Source: Borreliella mayonii (GTDB lineage: Bacteria; Spirochaetota; Spirochaetia; Borreliales; Borreliaceae). Taken from it: a stretch of 53,359 nucleotides of DNA. The DNA lies in NCBI RefSeq assembly GCF_001945665.1, contig NZ_CP015795.1:1-53359 (forward strand). Reading direction: 5' to 3'. The notes beneath the pieces are model-generated. The model had not been told where the DNA came from. It did not search any database and was given only the letters and a program-made list of their open reading frames with translations. A program made the position numbers and the translations under genes. Position 1 is the first letter of the stretch. The number at the start of each line of letters is the position of its first letter. Of this stretch, positions 9,822-18,630 are shown in pieces.

Positions 9822-9892
9822 ATTAAAACTAAACTTAATTAAAACTAAACTTAATTAAAACTAAACTTAATTAAAACTAAACTTAATTAAAA
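9822..9892. repeat. Four 16-bp tandem repeats upstream of ospAB
   Basis: Unit ATTAAAACTAAACTTA occurs perfectly at 9822, 9838, 9854 and 9870, with 7 bases of a fifth copy. It ends about 36 bases before the ospAB -35 box, with a T-rich tract (9902-9918) between. It may bend DNA or bind a regulator, and copy number is likely to vary among strains. Confidence 0.9.
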
Positions 9893-9927
9893 GTTATTAT
9901 CATTTTATTTTTTTTTTAATTTTCTAT

Positions 9928-9955
9928 TTGTTATTTATTAATCTTATACTATAAT
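9928..9955 (+). promoter_or_regulatory. ospAB promoter
   Basis: TTGTTA (9928-9933) and TATAAT (9950-9955) are separated by 16 bp. They are preceded by a T-rich tract, known to contribute to ospA expression. The ospA ATG lies 43 bases downstream of the -10 box. Confidence 0.85.
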
Positions 9956-9998
9956 TATATTTGTATTAAGTTATATTAATATAAAAGGAGAATATATT

Positions 9999-10820
9999 AT
10001 GAAAAAATATTTATTGGGAATAGGTCTAATATTAGCCTTAATAGCATGTAAGCAAAATGTTAGCAGCCTTGACGAGAAAAACAGTGTTTCAGTAGATTTA
10101 CCTGGTGAAATTAAAGTTCTTGTAAGTAAAGAAAAAGACAAAGACGGCAAGTACAGCCTAATGGCAACAGTAGACAAGCTTGAGCTTAAAGGAACTTCTG
10201 ATAAAAATAATGGATCTGGAGTACTTGAAGGCGTAAAAGCTGACAAAAGTAAAGTAAAATTAACAGTTTCTGACGATCTAAGCAAAACCACACTTGAAGT
10301 TTTAAAAGAAGATGGTAAAACATTAGTATCAAGAAAAGTAACTTCTAAAGACAAGTCATCAACAGAAGAAAAATTCAATGAAAAAGGCGAATTAGCTGAA
10401 AAAACAATGACAAGAGCTGACGAAACCAGACTTGAATACACAGAAATTAAAAGCGATGGATCCGGAAAAGCTAAAGAAGTTTTAAAAGGCTATGCTCTTG
10501 AAGGAACTTTAACTGCCGAAAAAACAACATTGGTGGTTAAAGAAGGAACTGTTACTTTAAGTAAGAACATTTCAAAATCTGGAGAAGTAACAGCTGAGCT
10601 TAATGACACTGACAGTGCTGCTGCTACTAAAAAAACTGGAGCTTGGAATTCAGGCACCTCAACTTTAACAATTACTGCTAACAGCAAAAAAACTAAAGAC
10701 CTTGTGTTTACAAAAGAAAACACAATTACAGTACAAAAATACGACACAGCTGGCATTAAATTGGAAGGATCAGCAGTTGAAATTAAAACACTTGATGAAC
10801 TTAAAAACGCTTTAAAATAA
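9999..10820 (+). CDS. ospA: Outer surface protein A lipoprotein
   Basis: OspA, 273 residues, is the abundant surface lipoprotein made in the tick gut. It binds the tick receptor TROSPA and other spirochaetes. The leader ends LALIACK with Cys17 lipidated. The mature protein is the typical Lys/Thr/Glu-rich repeated beta-hairpin fold, including [18 protein letters not shown] and the C-terminal [19 protein letters not shown] precedes the ATG. It is first in an operon with ospB, 9 bases apart. Many residues differ from the B31 sequence I recall (for example [17 protein letters not shown] and [15 protein letters not shown]), so it is a divergent serotype. Confidence 0.97.
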   Translation: MKKYLLGIGLILALIACKQNVSSLDEKNSVSVDLPGEIKVLVSKEKDKDGKYSLMATVDKLELKGTSDKNNGSGVLEGVKADKSKVKLTVSDDLSKTTLEVLKEDGKTLVSRKVTSKDKSSTEEKFNEKGELAEKTMTRADETRLEYTEIKSDGSGKAKEVLKGYALEGTLTAEKTTLVVKEGTVTLSKNISKSGEVTAELNDTDSAAATKKTGAWNSGTSTLTITANSKKTKDLVFTKENTITVQKYDTAGIKLEGSAVEIKTLDELKNALK

Positions 10821-10829
10821 GGAGAATTT

Positions 10830-11726
10830 ATGAGATTATATTTACTAGGCTTTACTTTAGTATTAGCTTTAATAGGATGTGCACAAAAAGGCACTGAGCC
10901 AAAAAATACTTCTGGAAAAAACAATGATCAAGAAATTATAGACTCAAGCAAAGCAGAAAAAGACGATAAACAAACCCTTCCTGCAGCGACAGAAGACTTA
11001 GTGTCTTTGTTTAATGGGAATGAAGTTTTCGTAAGCAAAGAAAAAAATAGCTCCGGTAAATATGATTTAAGAGCAATAATTGATCAGGTTGAGCTTAAAG
11101 GAACTTCCGATAAAAACAATGGTTCTGGAAACCTTGAAGGTGTAAAACCTGACAAGAGTAAAATAAAGTTAATGGTTTCTGACGATCTAAACACAGTAAC
11201 CTTAGAGACATATGACGCTAGCAACCAAAAAATTTCAAGTAAAGTTACTAAAAAACAGGGGTCAATAACAGAGGAAACCCTCAAAGCTAATAAATTAGAC
11301 TCAAAAAAATTAACAAGATCAAACGGAACTACACTTGAATACTCACAAATGACAAATGCTGACAATGCTACAAAAGCAGTAGAAACTCTAAAAAATGGCA
11401 TTAAGCTTGAAGGAAATCTTGTAGGCGGAAAAACAACAGTGGAAATTAAAGAAGGTACTGTTACTCTAAAAAGAGAAATTGAAAAAGATGAAAAAGTAAA
11501 AATCTTTTTAAATGACACTGCATCTGGTTCTAATAAAAAAACAGGTAAATGGGAAGACAGTACTAGCACTTTAACAATTAGTGCTGATAGCAAAAAAACC
11601 AAAGACTTGGTGTTCTTAACAGACGGTACAATTACAGTACAAAACTATGACACAGCTGGCACTTCCCTTGAAGGATCACCAAAGGAAATTAAAGATCTTT
11701 CAGAACTTAAAGGTGCTTTAAAATAA
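10830..11726 (+). CDS. ospB: Outer surface protein B lipoprotein
   Basis: OspB, 298 residues, is the paralog of OspA and is co-transcribed with it. It contributes to adherence within the tick gut. The leader ends LALIGCA (Cys17). A longer variable tether (about 20-60) is followed by the same beta-sheet architecture as Osp[19 protein letters not shown] and [17 protein letters not shown] match segments of OspA, showing their origin by duplication. AAGGAG lies 5 nt before the ATG. The product is about the length I recall for B31 OspB, with the tether most divergent. Confidence 0.96.
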   Translation: MRLYLLGFTLVLALIGCAQKGTEPKNTSGKNNDQEIIDSSKAEKDDKQTLPAATEDLVSLFNGNEVFVSKEKNSSGKYDLRAIIDQVELKGTSDKNNGSGNLEGVKPDKSKIKLMVSDDLNTVTLETYDASNQKISSKVTKKQGSITEETLKANKLDSKKLTRSNGTTLEYSQMTNADNATKAVETLKNGIKLEGNLVGGKTTVEIKEGTVTLKREIEKDEKVKIFLNDTASGSNKKTGKWEDSTSTLTISADSKKTKDLVFLTDGTITVQNYDTAGTSLEGSPKEIKDLSELKGALK

Positions 11727-11823
11727 TAATAAGTAACCTCCCCCTACAAAGCATCAGCTAGTGTAGGAAGGGTTTATTACAACCTAAAAATTGAATTTAT
11801 ATGTTTTTCAATTTGTTACTTCT

Positions 11824-11857
11824 AGAAGAAGTCTCTTAGGAGGCTTCTTCTCTTTTT
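11824..11857 (+). terminator. ospAB terminator
   Basis: AGAAGAAGTCTC (11824-11835) pairs with GAGGCTTCTTCT (11840-11851), one G-T pair, with a 4-nt loop and a CTTTTT tail. Confidence 0.85.
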
Positions 11858-12299
11858 AAAAGAGAAAACATAACAATAAGCAAGTCAATATCCATTTTAA
11901 GTCTTTAACCTTTAAGTCTTTAAAATTAAAATAAAAAGCTTTAATAAACTGAATGCATGGCCAAAATTAAGAAAATCAATAGGGCTAATTCCTTCACTCA
12001 AGCCTAACTCTTGAATGAAGAATAAATAGAATAATCTAAATTTTTAATAAAATTAAACCCATCTCTAATAGCTCACTATCTTAAATAAAAAATAACGCGT
12101 AAAAATAATTTACTCCTAATATAAGTTTATTATTTATTATATTTTATTACAAAAATTTACTTTTGTAAAGTACATTTAACAAATATGTATTAAATACACT
12201 TTTTTTATATTTTTTATATAAAAATACTTTACTTTTTTAAGAAACTGTACTATTAATTAAGTTATAATTAAAGAAACTACTTATATTAGGAGTATAAAA
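11858..12299. other. Noncoding AT-rich region before the partition cassette
   Basis: No gene is visible. The last 150 bases are extremely AT-rich, with runs such as TTTTTTATATTTTTTATATA. AGGAGTATAAAA lies just before the TTG of the PF57 gene. In Borrelia plasmids replication origins map near the partition genes, so the origin could lie here or around parA; no iteron array is seen. Confidence 0.35.
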
Positions 12300-13484
12300 T
12301 TGAAAACATTAAAACAAAAATCACCAAGCACTACAAAAAGGGCAAAGAACTTCCAACACAACTTGATTGTATTAATCTCTACTCTTAACTTTATCAACTT
12401 AAATTTAAAAAAATATACGCAAAAAAACATACTTTATTTTCTAAATAAAAACCTTGAAAGAAATAAACAAAACCCCATAAAACTCAAAACACTGCAAAAC
12501 TATTTATACACACTAGAGAAAAAATTCAAAGTCACACTAAACTACTGTAAACATTTAGGAAAAAATTCTGGAAGTGAAACTTATTATAAGCTTAAATATG
12601 AAAAAGAAAAGTGCTATTTAATAATTAACACATACTTTAAAGAAAAAGTAATCAATAAAATCAACGAATTTACGCAAAGAATAGAAAAATTTAATCAAAT
12701 AAATAGTAGTGTTAAATGGGAGTGTATTAATAATACTAATAATATATATAAATATAAAGAATATAGAAATATACAAAAAAATTCTAAAAAAACAACAAAT
12801 GTCGAAATACTAAAAAAATATTTAAGTAAATGTAATTTCAAAACAGAAATTCCATCTATAATAATGAACTTAAAAACTACAACCAGAATTAAAATCTATC
12901 ATTTAAGAAACCTAAAGCACATTGAAAATGATCTTAAAGAAATAGATCCTAAAAACATTGAAAAACACATATCAGACGCAATAAAAGAAAACGCAAACAA
13001 TCCAGGGTATCTGTGTAAATTTTTCAAAAACAGTGGATACAAAAAGATAATAGATAAAATAAAAGAAACAGAAAAAAAATATAAAAGCAAAAAAGAAATT
13101 TTAAAAAAAATACTTGAATCAAAAATAAAAGAGTTAGAAAATAAACAATATAAAAAAGAAGATCTTGAAAAATTTTTCAGAAAAACATACGAAATTTATA
13201 AAATAAAACCACATTTCATAATAGAATACAAAAAATATCCAGATTTATATGAGTTAGTCAAAAGAGCAAAAAAAGAAATTCCCAAAATCCAAAACAAAAT
13301 GGTAAAGTTAAAAAGTATAAAAAACAACATTTTTAGTATATTATTAGAACAGTTAAGGCATAAAGTAGATAATGATAAATTAATTCCTACTTTAAAAAAA
13401 TTCATTGAGAATGAGCCTGACCTTAAATATAGCAAGGTATTTGACAATTCCTACTATAATAATTTGATTGAAATAGTGAGCTAG
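12300..13484 (+). CDS. PF57-family plasmid replication protein (BBA18-like)
   Basis: This 394-residue basic protein belongs by position and character to Borrelia paralog family 57 (PF57/62). Each Borrelia plasmid carries one member next to its PF32, PF50 and PF49 genes. The family is required for plasmid replication and is the probable initiator. Residues 1-150 hold a predicted helix-rich DNA-binding part; the rest is very Lys-rich and helical. The start is TTG, with AGGAGTATAAAA upstream. It opens a tight cassette with the three following genes. No enzymatic motif is seen. Confidence 0.85.
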   Translation: MKTLKQKSPSTTKRAKNFQHNLIVLISTLNFINLNLKKYTQKNILYFLNKNLERNKQNPIKLKTLQNYLYTLEKKFKVTLNYCKHLGKNSGSETYYKLKYEKEKCYLIINTYFKEKVINKINEFTQRIEKFNQINSSVKWECINNTNNIYKYKEYRNIQKNSKKTTNVEILKKYLSKCNFKTEIPSIIMNLKTTTRIKIYHLRNLKHIENDLKEIDPKNIEKHISDAIKENANNPGYLCKFFKNSGYKKIIDKIKETEKKYKSKKEILKKILESKIKELENKQYKKEDLEKFFRKTYEIYKIKPHFIIEYKKYPDLYELVKRAKKEIPKIQNKMVKLKSIKNNIFSILLEQLRHKVDNDKLIPTLKKFIENEPDLKYSKVFDNSYYNNLIEIVS

Positions 13485-13531
13485 AGAGAAAATGTACAGC
13501 TTAGCTTTACTATTAAGGAAAAAGGAAAAAA

Positions 13532-14116
13532 ATGACGGCTTTACTTGAACGATTAAAGCAAAAGCAAAAAGAATTAAAATTAAACACAGAAAATAAACCA
13601 AAGTTCAAAAAAGAAAAAAAGGCTAATGTCTTTTCTAAGATTGAGGAGGTTAAGGGCAGAAAGATATACCATACTAAAATCTTTAATGACTTTTATACAT
13701 TTGGAATAAGTAAAAATGAACCTACAAAATTTTTCATTTCTTTGAGGGGAATCTTTAACATAGAAGACATAAGTATGTTTCATTTATTCTCTTTAAGAGA
13801 AGACGATGAATTTATGGGAATTTATTATGGAATAAAAAAGCTTGATAAAGCGTTTATTGTAAAGAATTTCAACAAGAAAGAAACTTATACTCTTAGAAAA
13901 TGTGAATATATTGAATTTAAGTTTAAAAAAGGTTCTGTTTTTTGTTATTTAAATGGTCTTCATATTTTACTTAAAAAGGATAGGATTAACAGCCCTTATT
14001 ACAACACACTTTTAAATATTATTTTAGAATTAGAAATCGAACTATACACTTTTTATAGCAAAAAATTGTCAAAAGGGGGAATTATTCCTGAATGGATAAA
14101 AAAGAGACAAAAGTAA
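13532..14116 (+). CDS. PF50-family plasmid partition protein (BBA19-like)
   Basis: This 194-residue protein fits Borrelia paralog family 50 (DUF226), the second gene of the replication/partition cassette. The N-terminus is short, basic and coiled (LLERLKQKQKELKL). A mixed alpha/beta domain follows, with VKGRKIYHTKIFNDFYTFG, typical of the family. The start is an ATG with AAGGAAAAA upstream. It overlaps the parA start by 25 bases, so translation is likely coupled. PF50 proteins help plasmid maintenance and regulate the cassette. Confidence 0.85.
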   Translation: MTALLERLKQKQKELKLNTENKPKFKKEKKANVFSKIEEVKGRKIYHTKIFNDFYTFGISKNEPTKFFISLRGIFNIEDISMFHLFSLREDDEFMGIYYGIKKLDKAFIVKNFNKKETYTLRKCEYIEFKFKKGSVFCYLNGLHILLKKDRINSPYYNTLLNIILELEIELYTFYSKKLSKGGIIPEWIKKRQK

Positions 14117-14844
14117 TAACAGTTGCAAGCATAAAAGGTGGTGTTGGCAAGAGCACAACAAGTTTAATTTTTGCCACATTGCTTTCAATCAAATGCAAGG
14201 TTCTTTTAATAGATATTGATACTCAAGCTTCAACAACAAGCTATTTTTTCAATAAAATTAAAGACAATAATGTAGATTTAATAAATAAAAATATATATGA
14301 AGTCTTAATATCAAATTTGCATATAGATAATGCGTTAATAACAATTAACGAAAATTTGGATTTAATTCCAAGCTATTTAACATTACATAAATTCAATTCA
14401 GAATCTATTCCATATAAAGAATTTAAATTAAAAGAGCAGCTAAAGCTACTTAGCAATCATTACGATTATATAATACTTGATACAAATCCCAGCTTAGATT
14501 TTACTTTAACAAATGCTCTTGTGTGTAGCGATTACATAATAATACCAATAACAGCAGAGAAATGGGCTGTTGAAAGTTTAGATTTGTTTACTTTTTTTAT
14601 GAACAAGTTATTATTGGCTTTGCCAATGTATTTAATTAATACTAAATTTAAAAAAAACAACACTCATAGAGAACTTTTGAAAGTTTTAAAGAAAAATAAC
14701 AATTTTTTAGGCACAATATCTGAGAGAGAAGATTTAAATAAAAGAATAGCAAAAAATCACATATTTGATTTGACGAAGGATTACATAATAGAGTACCAAA
14801 ATACGCTTACTGCGTTTTTAAATAAATCAAGTTGCGTACACTAA
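14092..14844 (+). CDS. parA: ParA-type partition ATPase (PF32, BBA20-like)
   Basis: This 250-residue protein is a Walker-type ParA ATPase that segregates the plasmid and determines its compatibility group. The deviant Walker A KGGVGKST is at residues 15-22, Walker A' DIDTQAS near 42-48, and the Walker B strand ends YIILDTNPS near 130. It overlaps PF50 by 25 bases and is followed by PF49 after a palindrome at the end of its coding region. The partner site-binding protein is probably PF49. The frame is complete and the catalytic lysines are present. Confidence 0.95.
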   Translation: MDKKETKVITVASIKGGVGKSTTSLIFATLLSIKCKVLLIDIDTQASTTSYFFNKIKDNNVDLINKNIYEVLISNLHIDNALITINENLDLIPSYLTLHKFNSESIPYKEFKLKEQLKLLSNHYDYIILDTNPSLDFTLTNALVCSDYIIIPITAEKWAVESLDLFTFFMNKLLLALPMYLINTKFKKNNTHRELLKVLKKNNNFLGTISEREDLNKRIAKNHIFDLTKDYIIEYQNTLTAFLNKSSCVH

Positions 14845-14850
14845 GTGTAC
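14836..14850. promoter_or_regulatory. Palindrome at the parA-PF49 junction
   Basis: GTACACTAAGTGTAC is an inverted repeat with 7-base arms around one central A, at the end of parA and 24 bases before the PF49 GTG. It may be a partition-protein binding site or operator. Similar motifs occur at 4892-4904 and 40106-40120. Confidence 0.55.
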
Positions 14851-14873
14851 TCAATTGTAAAGGAGGAGTATAA

Positions 14874-15419
14874 GTGTATATAAAGATAAATAAAAGAAAT
14901 TTATCTGAGAGTGTTAGAGAAGAAGAACAGGCTCTTGTTCATTATAATAAGCTTAAAGAAAAATTAAATATTAATTTTCAAAAAGAAATTTACTGCAAAT
15001 TAGAAGCAATGAAGGTTTTAAAGGAAATCAAAGATAAAGAATATTATAAGCTTGATAACTATTCTAGTTTTGATGATTTTGCAAAAGACTATAGACTTGC
15101 TAGAACCCAAACATATAAGTATCTTAAAATTGCAACAGCAATAGAAGAAGGAGTAATCGAAGAAAAGTATGTGATTAAAAACGGAATTAATGATACAATT
15201 TGTCTTCTTAAAACAAAAGAGAGCCCAAGTTTAAAAAAATCTAACCAAAACTCAATAAAACCACTAAGATTTCAGCTTAAAAAGGAAGAATCTTATTTTT
15301 TTTATAAAAAAAATTCCAAGCTTACAAGCTTTATTTTGGAAAAAATTTTTTTTGAGGAAAAAAATTTTTTATTAAAAATAATTAAAGAATTTGAAACTTA
15401 TAGAAATAAACGAAAATGA
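14874..15419 (+). CDS. PF49-family partition protein (BBA21-like)
   Basis: This 181-residue protein fits Borrelia paralog family 49, the last gene of the cassette and a probable ParB-like DNA-binding partner of ParA. Residues about 55-85 (YSSFDDFAKDYRLARTQTYK) resemble a helix-turn-helix. The C-terminus is aromatic and Lys-rich. The start is GTG, preceded by AAGGAGGAG, an unusually strong ribosome binding site for this plasmid. A long hairpin at 15513-15564 follows and may terminate the cassette. Confidence 0.85.
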   Translation: MYIKINKRNLSESVREEEQALVHYNKLKEKLNINFQKEIYCKLEAMKVLKEIKDKEYYKLDNYSSFDDFAKDYRLARTQTYKYLKIATAIEEGVIEEKYVIKNGINDTICLLKTKESPSLKKSNQNSIKPLRFQLKKEESYFFYKKNSKLTSFILEKIFFEEKNFLLKIIKEFETYRNKRK

Positions 15420-15512
15420 AATATTTATTTGCAAAACTTGAAAAGTTAGTGTATACTTTATAGGTACAGACTGACACGCAATGTGTCGCTCTTAATATAA
15501 GGACCTGTTACC

Positions 15513-15564
15513 TTAAAGGGTTTATTGAGCATTCTTTTAAAAGAAAGTCCAATAAACCCTTTAA
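15513..15564 (+). terminator. 15-bp-arm hairpin after the partition cassette
   Basis: TTAAAGGGTTTATTG (15513-15527) pairs perfectly with CAATAAACCCTTTAA (15550-15564). The loop itself holds TTCTTTTAAAAGAA, a smaller palindrome. A second inverted repeat GACACGCAATGTGTC lies just upstream at 15473-15487. Confidence 0.65.
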
Positions 15565-15684
15565 CTTTTAATTTAAAGTTTTTATTTTTTTTAATAGTAA
15601 TTTTGGAAAAATTTAGAAAAGTATTTACAAAACATCAATTTTTTTATACTATAGTATTAGTAAAAACTTATATTAAGGGTTAAG

Positions 15685-15849
15685 ATGAAAAGGCTTAATA
15701 AGATCAAAAGGAAAGAATAATACAAATTTTTAATTGAAACCCTTGCCATTAAAAACAATGGGTTTGAGTGGCTTGTTTCTAATAATATTAAAGATTCTTA
15801 AACCCGAATGTTTATCTTATTAAGCTTTTAGATTCTAAAGTTTAAATAA
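15685..15849 (+). pseudogene. Relic of a small phage/plasmid gene with in-frame stops
   Basis: ATG 15685 starts a frame that reads KRLNKIKRKE, then TAA (15718), then YKFLIETLAIKNNGFEWLVS and so on, with two more in-frame stops before TAA at 15847. The frame stays coding-like across the stops, so this looks like a small gene killed by nonsense changes. I do not recognise the family. It lies directly before the DUF261 gene. Confidence 0.4.
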
Positions 15850-15873
15850 AAATTGGTCAGGAATGTTTAATTA

Positions 15874-16305
15874 ATGTTTATTGGAAAAATATTACAAAGC
15901 AATTCAGAACTTTTTAAAGACATTCAAAAGTCCGGGTGTTATTTTTTATCTTTGCACTATTGGATATTTGTTTTAACAGGTCTTGATTTTACGGCAAAAG
16001 ACATTAATTTAAATTATCAGCGGTTTTTGGAATTGGGTTACATTAGAAATGATTGTTATATTTTAAATCCATGCAAAATTCTTGGTTGTTATAAAATATT
16101 TTCTAAGGTTAGACATGAGAGTCCGTTTTATTTGCCTAAAGCTGGCAGAGAGTTTGAAATAACAGAGATTAAGCTAAAAGATCGAGCCTTTGTTCATTTT
16201 CTTGTAATGGATAATAATAAGGTACTTTACGATAGCCTTGATTTAAAGTCTAAAGGAAAGAAATTACAAATAATATCAAAAAGAATATTTAATTATTTTA
16301 TTTGA
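15874..16305 (+). CDS. DUF261 family protein (BBA23-like)
   Basis: This 143-residue protein matches the Borrelia-specific DUF261 family found on several plasmids. It has no signal peptide. It contains aromatic and cysteine residues (SGCYFLSLHYWIF, residues 19-31) and ends in a basic, aromatic tail. Position after the partition cassette mirrors cp32. Function is unknown. The cysteine in SGCYF followed by HFLVMD near residue 109 recalls papain-like peptidase geometry, but this is only a guess. The frame is intact. The ATG has only a weak upstream ribosome site (CAGGAATG). Confidence 0.75.
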   Translation: MFIGKILQSNSELFKDIQKSGCYFLSLHYWIFVLTGLDFTAKDINLNYQRFLELGYIRNDCYILNPCKILGCYKIFSKVRHESPFYLPKAGREFEITEIKLKDRAFVHFLVMDNNKVLYDSLDLKSKGKKLQIISKRIFNYFI

Positions 16306-16316
16306 AAATATTGATG

Positions 16317-16451
16317 TCATTTTATAACTTTTAGTGTTTTCATAGCATTTTTAAATTTTAAACCTTTTGGGTTAATTGCTTTAACTTCTTTTAGTTTTTG
16401 AATGCTGGTTAAAGAGCTTAATATTTGTTGTCTGTATTTCAAAACTAACAT
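16317..16451 (-). CDS. Short basic reading frame or C-terminal relic
   Basis: A 44-codon frame on the minus strand reads MLVLKYRQQILSSL and continues with KAINPKGLKFKNAMKTLKVIK before TGA. It is Lys-rich and looks coding, but no Shine-Dalgarno sequence precedes the ATG, and it begins only 10 bases beyond the dbpA terminator. It may be the tail of a gene displaced by the dbpBA insertion. Confidence 0.3.
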   Translation of the reverse strand: MLVLKYRQQILSSLTSIQKLKEVKAINPKGLKFKNAMKTLKVIK

Positions 16452-16461
16452 TTAAATTGTA

Positions 16462-16497
16462 AGACCAAACAGCCCAACACAGGCGGTTGTTTGGTCT
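16462..16497 (-). terminator. dbpBA terminator
   Basis: AGACCAAAC (16462-16470) and GTTTGGTCT (16489-16497) are perfect complements, with AACAGCCC and GGCGGTT extending the stem imperfectly. It is GC-rich for this plasmid and lies 31 bases after the dbpA stop. Confidence 0.8.
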
Positions 16498-16527
16498 ATT
16501 GTTTTAAGTTAAGTGTAAAAATAGTGT

Positions 16528-17082
16528 TTATTTGGTTTTATTATCCTTTTTTTGCTTTGCTTTAACCCTTTGCAATTTTTCTCTCATTTTTTTTGCAATC
16601 TCAAGTATTCCTTCAGCTGTAGTTGGAGGATTTTTTTCGGCCTCCTCTGAGATTTTTGTTTTCATGTCTTGTATCCCAATTCTTTCTAATGGTTCTGAGA
16701 CTTCAAACATTAAGTCATACATTGCTGAGAATTCACCACTATATCCAGTTTCTTTAAGTTTAGCAGCCTCCTCTTCTATTGCTGTTATGAATTTTTCTGC
16801 TACGGCAATAGCGCGTAGTTTTGCTTGTTTTATGAAATCCCCGAAATCCCCTGATCCCGCTACCTTACCACCTGTTGCACTGCTTGTGAACGCGTCAAAA
16901 TTTACACCTTTTGCGGCAGCCTCTTTTTTAATTTCATCTATTTTATCTACAATATCTTTAGCTGATGTTTCTAATCTAATTTTTGTTTCTCCTGATAATC
17001 CGCATGATATAAGCAGGTTAACAAGTAAAGTGAGTTTAAGTAAATTTTTAAAGGTTTTATTAGTTTTATTATATTTAGTCAT
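16528..17082 (-). CDS. dbpA: Decorin-binding protein A lipoprotein
   Basis: DbpA, 184 residues, is a surface adhesin for decorin and glycosaminoglycans used in mammalian infection. The leader ends NLLISC (Cys27). The mature protein is a helical bundle. Segments carrying lysines known to bind glycosaminoglycans are present: KLRAIAVAEKF in the middle and KKMREKLQRVKAKQKK at the C-terminal end. The loop SATGGKVAGSGDFGDF differs from and is longer than that of B31 as I recall it. ATG follows AGGATAACATT. It is second in the dbpBA operon, 116 bases after dbpB. The RpoN-RpoS pathway is known to control this operon. Confidence 0.95.
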   Translation of the reverse strand: MTKYNKTNKTFKNLLKLTLLVNLLISCGLSGETKIRLETSAKDIVDKIDEIKKEAAAKGVNFDAFTSSATGGKVAGSGDFGDFIKQAKLRAIAVAEKFITAIEEEAAKLKETGYSGEFSAMYDLMFEVSEPLERIGIQDMKTKISEEAEKNPPTTAEGILEIAKKMREKLQRVKAKQKKDNKTK

Positions 17083-17198
17083 AATGTTATCCTCTTTTTG
17101 AATTTTAATAAAAGCAATAAATCAATTAATATTATTAAATTATAAATATTAGGACGAGCTAAAAATTTTATTTTTAGTCCATTCTAATGACAATATTT

Positions 17199-17753
17199 TT
17201 ATTTCTTTTTTTTGCTTTTATTATTTTTTTTCTCCTTATTTTCAATATTTTGTTTTACCTTAATTGCTTCAAGTTGGTTTTCTATTTGAACTTTAACCTC
17301 AAGCAATCTTTCAGCTGTGTTTATAGGGTTACTTTTGGTGTCTTCCAAAACACGGGTTTTTATGCCTGTTATTCCAACCTCTTCTAGTGATTCTGCAACT
17401 TCAAGCATTAAATCAGACATACCCAAGAATTGATCACTGTTTCCAGTCTCTTTAAGTTTTAAAGCTTCTTTTTCTATTGTCTTAAGGAATTTTCCTGTTT
17501 CGCCAATGGCTTGTACTTTTGCTTCTCTTAAGGCAGGTCCTCCATTTGTCACTTTAGAGCCGGTTTTACTGTCTGTAAAAGCTGCAAAGCGCACACCTTT
17601 TTCGGTGGCTTCTTTTTTTATTTTTAAAATTTTGTTTTTTAAATCCTTCGAGGATGATTCAAGTGCCAGCTTTGTTTTTTTTATTAATTCAATATTACAT
17701 GCTATAAATAGAGCACAAAACAAAGTCGTGGCTGTTAAATTTAATTTTTTCAC
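17199..17753 (-). CDS. dbpB: Decorin-binding protein B lipoprotein
   Basis: DbpB, 184 residues, is the paralog of DbpA and first gene of the operon. The leader ends LFIACN (Cys19). The mature part shares motifs with DbpA (KKEATEKGVRFAAFTDSKTG, LKLKETGNSDQF) and ends in a strongly basic tail rich in Lys and Asn, which can contact glycosaminoglycans. The start codon is GTG, with AAGGAGGT 6 nt upstream. A perfect 20-bp palindrome lies in the leader at 17773-17792. Confidence 0.95.
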   Translation of the reverse strand: MKKLNLTATTLFCALFIACNIELIKKTKLALESSSKDLKNKILKIKKEATEKGVRFAAFTDSKTGSKVTNGGPALREAKVQAIGETGKFLKTIEKEALKLKETGNSDQFLGMSDLMLEVAESLEEVGITGIKTRVLEDTKSNPINTAERLLEVKVQIENQLEAIKVKQNIENKEKKNNKSKKKK

Positions 17754-17772
17754 CTTGTTACCTCCTTTTATA

Positions 17773-17792
17773 TTAAATTTAATTAAATTTAA
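17773..17792 (-). promoter_or_regulatory. 20-bp palindrome in the dbpBA leader
   Basis: TTAAATTTAATTAAATTTAA is a perfect palindrome just upstream of the dbpB ribosome site. It is composed only of A and T, so chance is possible, but its position suits an operator or RNA hairpin. The promoter itself should lie further upstream, about 17800-17880; I cannot place its -10 box confidently. Confidence 0.4.
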
Positions 17793-18120
17793 TCCTAAAT
17801 TTTAGCCCACTTTATTGAAAATAAAATAAAATAAAAATTAGTCAATAAAGTTGATATAAAAAGTTAATATAATTTTTAAATTTGTACCGAATTGCAAAAC
17901 TTTTATTTTAAAGCCCTGTAAGTTTAAATTTTATTTTTGTTAAGAGGCATAAATTTGTTTTATGCAAATATAGTAGTAACATTGTTTGGAACTATAAGTT
18001 AACTTGTGTAAGCTAGTTTATAATTTTGAGATTTATTTCCAGTTTGTCAAAATATTACAAATTGGTTATTTTGTAAATTAAATCAAAGATCTAAAAGAAT
18101 TTAGATCTTAAAAATGAAAG

Positions 18121-18156
18121 AGAAGCCATGCTCCCGCAATTTTTTGGCTTCTCTTT
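18121..18156 (-). terminator. Hairpin after a dead minus-strand gene
   Basis: AGAGAAGCCA (18121-18130) pairs with TGGCTTCTCT (18147-18156). It lies 33 bases beyond the last stop of the relic at 18189-18566 and probably was its terminator. Confidence 0.6.
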
Positions 18157-18188
18157 TGAGTATTTTGACTATTTTGACACCCTTTTAA

Positions 18189-18566
18189 TTAAGGAGCAGG
18201 AGTAGGATTATCAGGCTTACAAGGTATAATAACGTCTTTTAGGCCTTTAAAAATTGTCCCGTTTTGTTTGCTCCAGAGACCGTTTTTCCCTTTAATTATT
18301 ATATCTAGTAAATTTTCATTAGTTGTATTGTTTCCAGCAGTTCTATTAAGCGTTTTAATCCTTCATTTTACTCGTTAACAACTATTCCTTTGATTTTTAT
18401 TTCTCACTCTTGAGTAATACCTTATATCCATATTACAGGATAATATTCCTGCTGGCAATAAAATATATTTTAAACAGTTCTTTTCCCTTTTGCTATTTAT
18501 TTTTATTAATTTTATTATCTTTAAAAAAGATATCTCGTTAATTAAATTATTCACAATAAAAAACAT
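18189..18566 (-). pseudogene. Relic of an unidentified lipoprotein-like gene
   Basis: Two frames on the minus strand look like parts of one dead gene. The upstream part (18375-18566) contains a basic, hydrophobic segment ending LLPAGILSCN, a good lipobox. The downstream part (18189-18359) reads IIIKGKNGLWSKQNGTIFKG and ends IIPCKPDNPTPAP and TAA. The two are out of frame. It stands divergent from the DUF603 gene, in the slot where cp32 plasmids carry erp-type lipoprotein genes. I do not recognise the family. Confidence 0.45.
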
Positions 18567-18630
18567 TAATTTTTCTTGAGTTTTTAAAAGAGCTTAATTA
18601 AAATAAGATGAGCTTAATTAAAATAAGATA

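Noticed and set aside
9971..11602. Long antisense frames opposite ospA and ospB
   Set aside because: They are reverse-strand shadows created by the codon bias of ospA/ospB; Ser/Leu/Val-rich, without ribosome sites.
13196..13783. Minus-strand frames opposite the PF57 and PF50 genes
   Set aside because: Shadows of AT-rich genes on the other strand; no ribosome sites and no recognisable family.
16532..17101. Plus-strand 189-codon frame opposite dbpA
   Set aside because: Shadow of dbpA; no leader and no coding signature.
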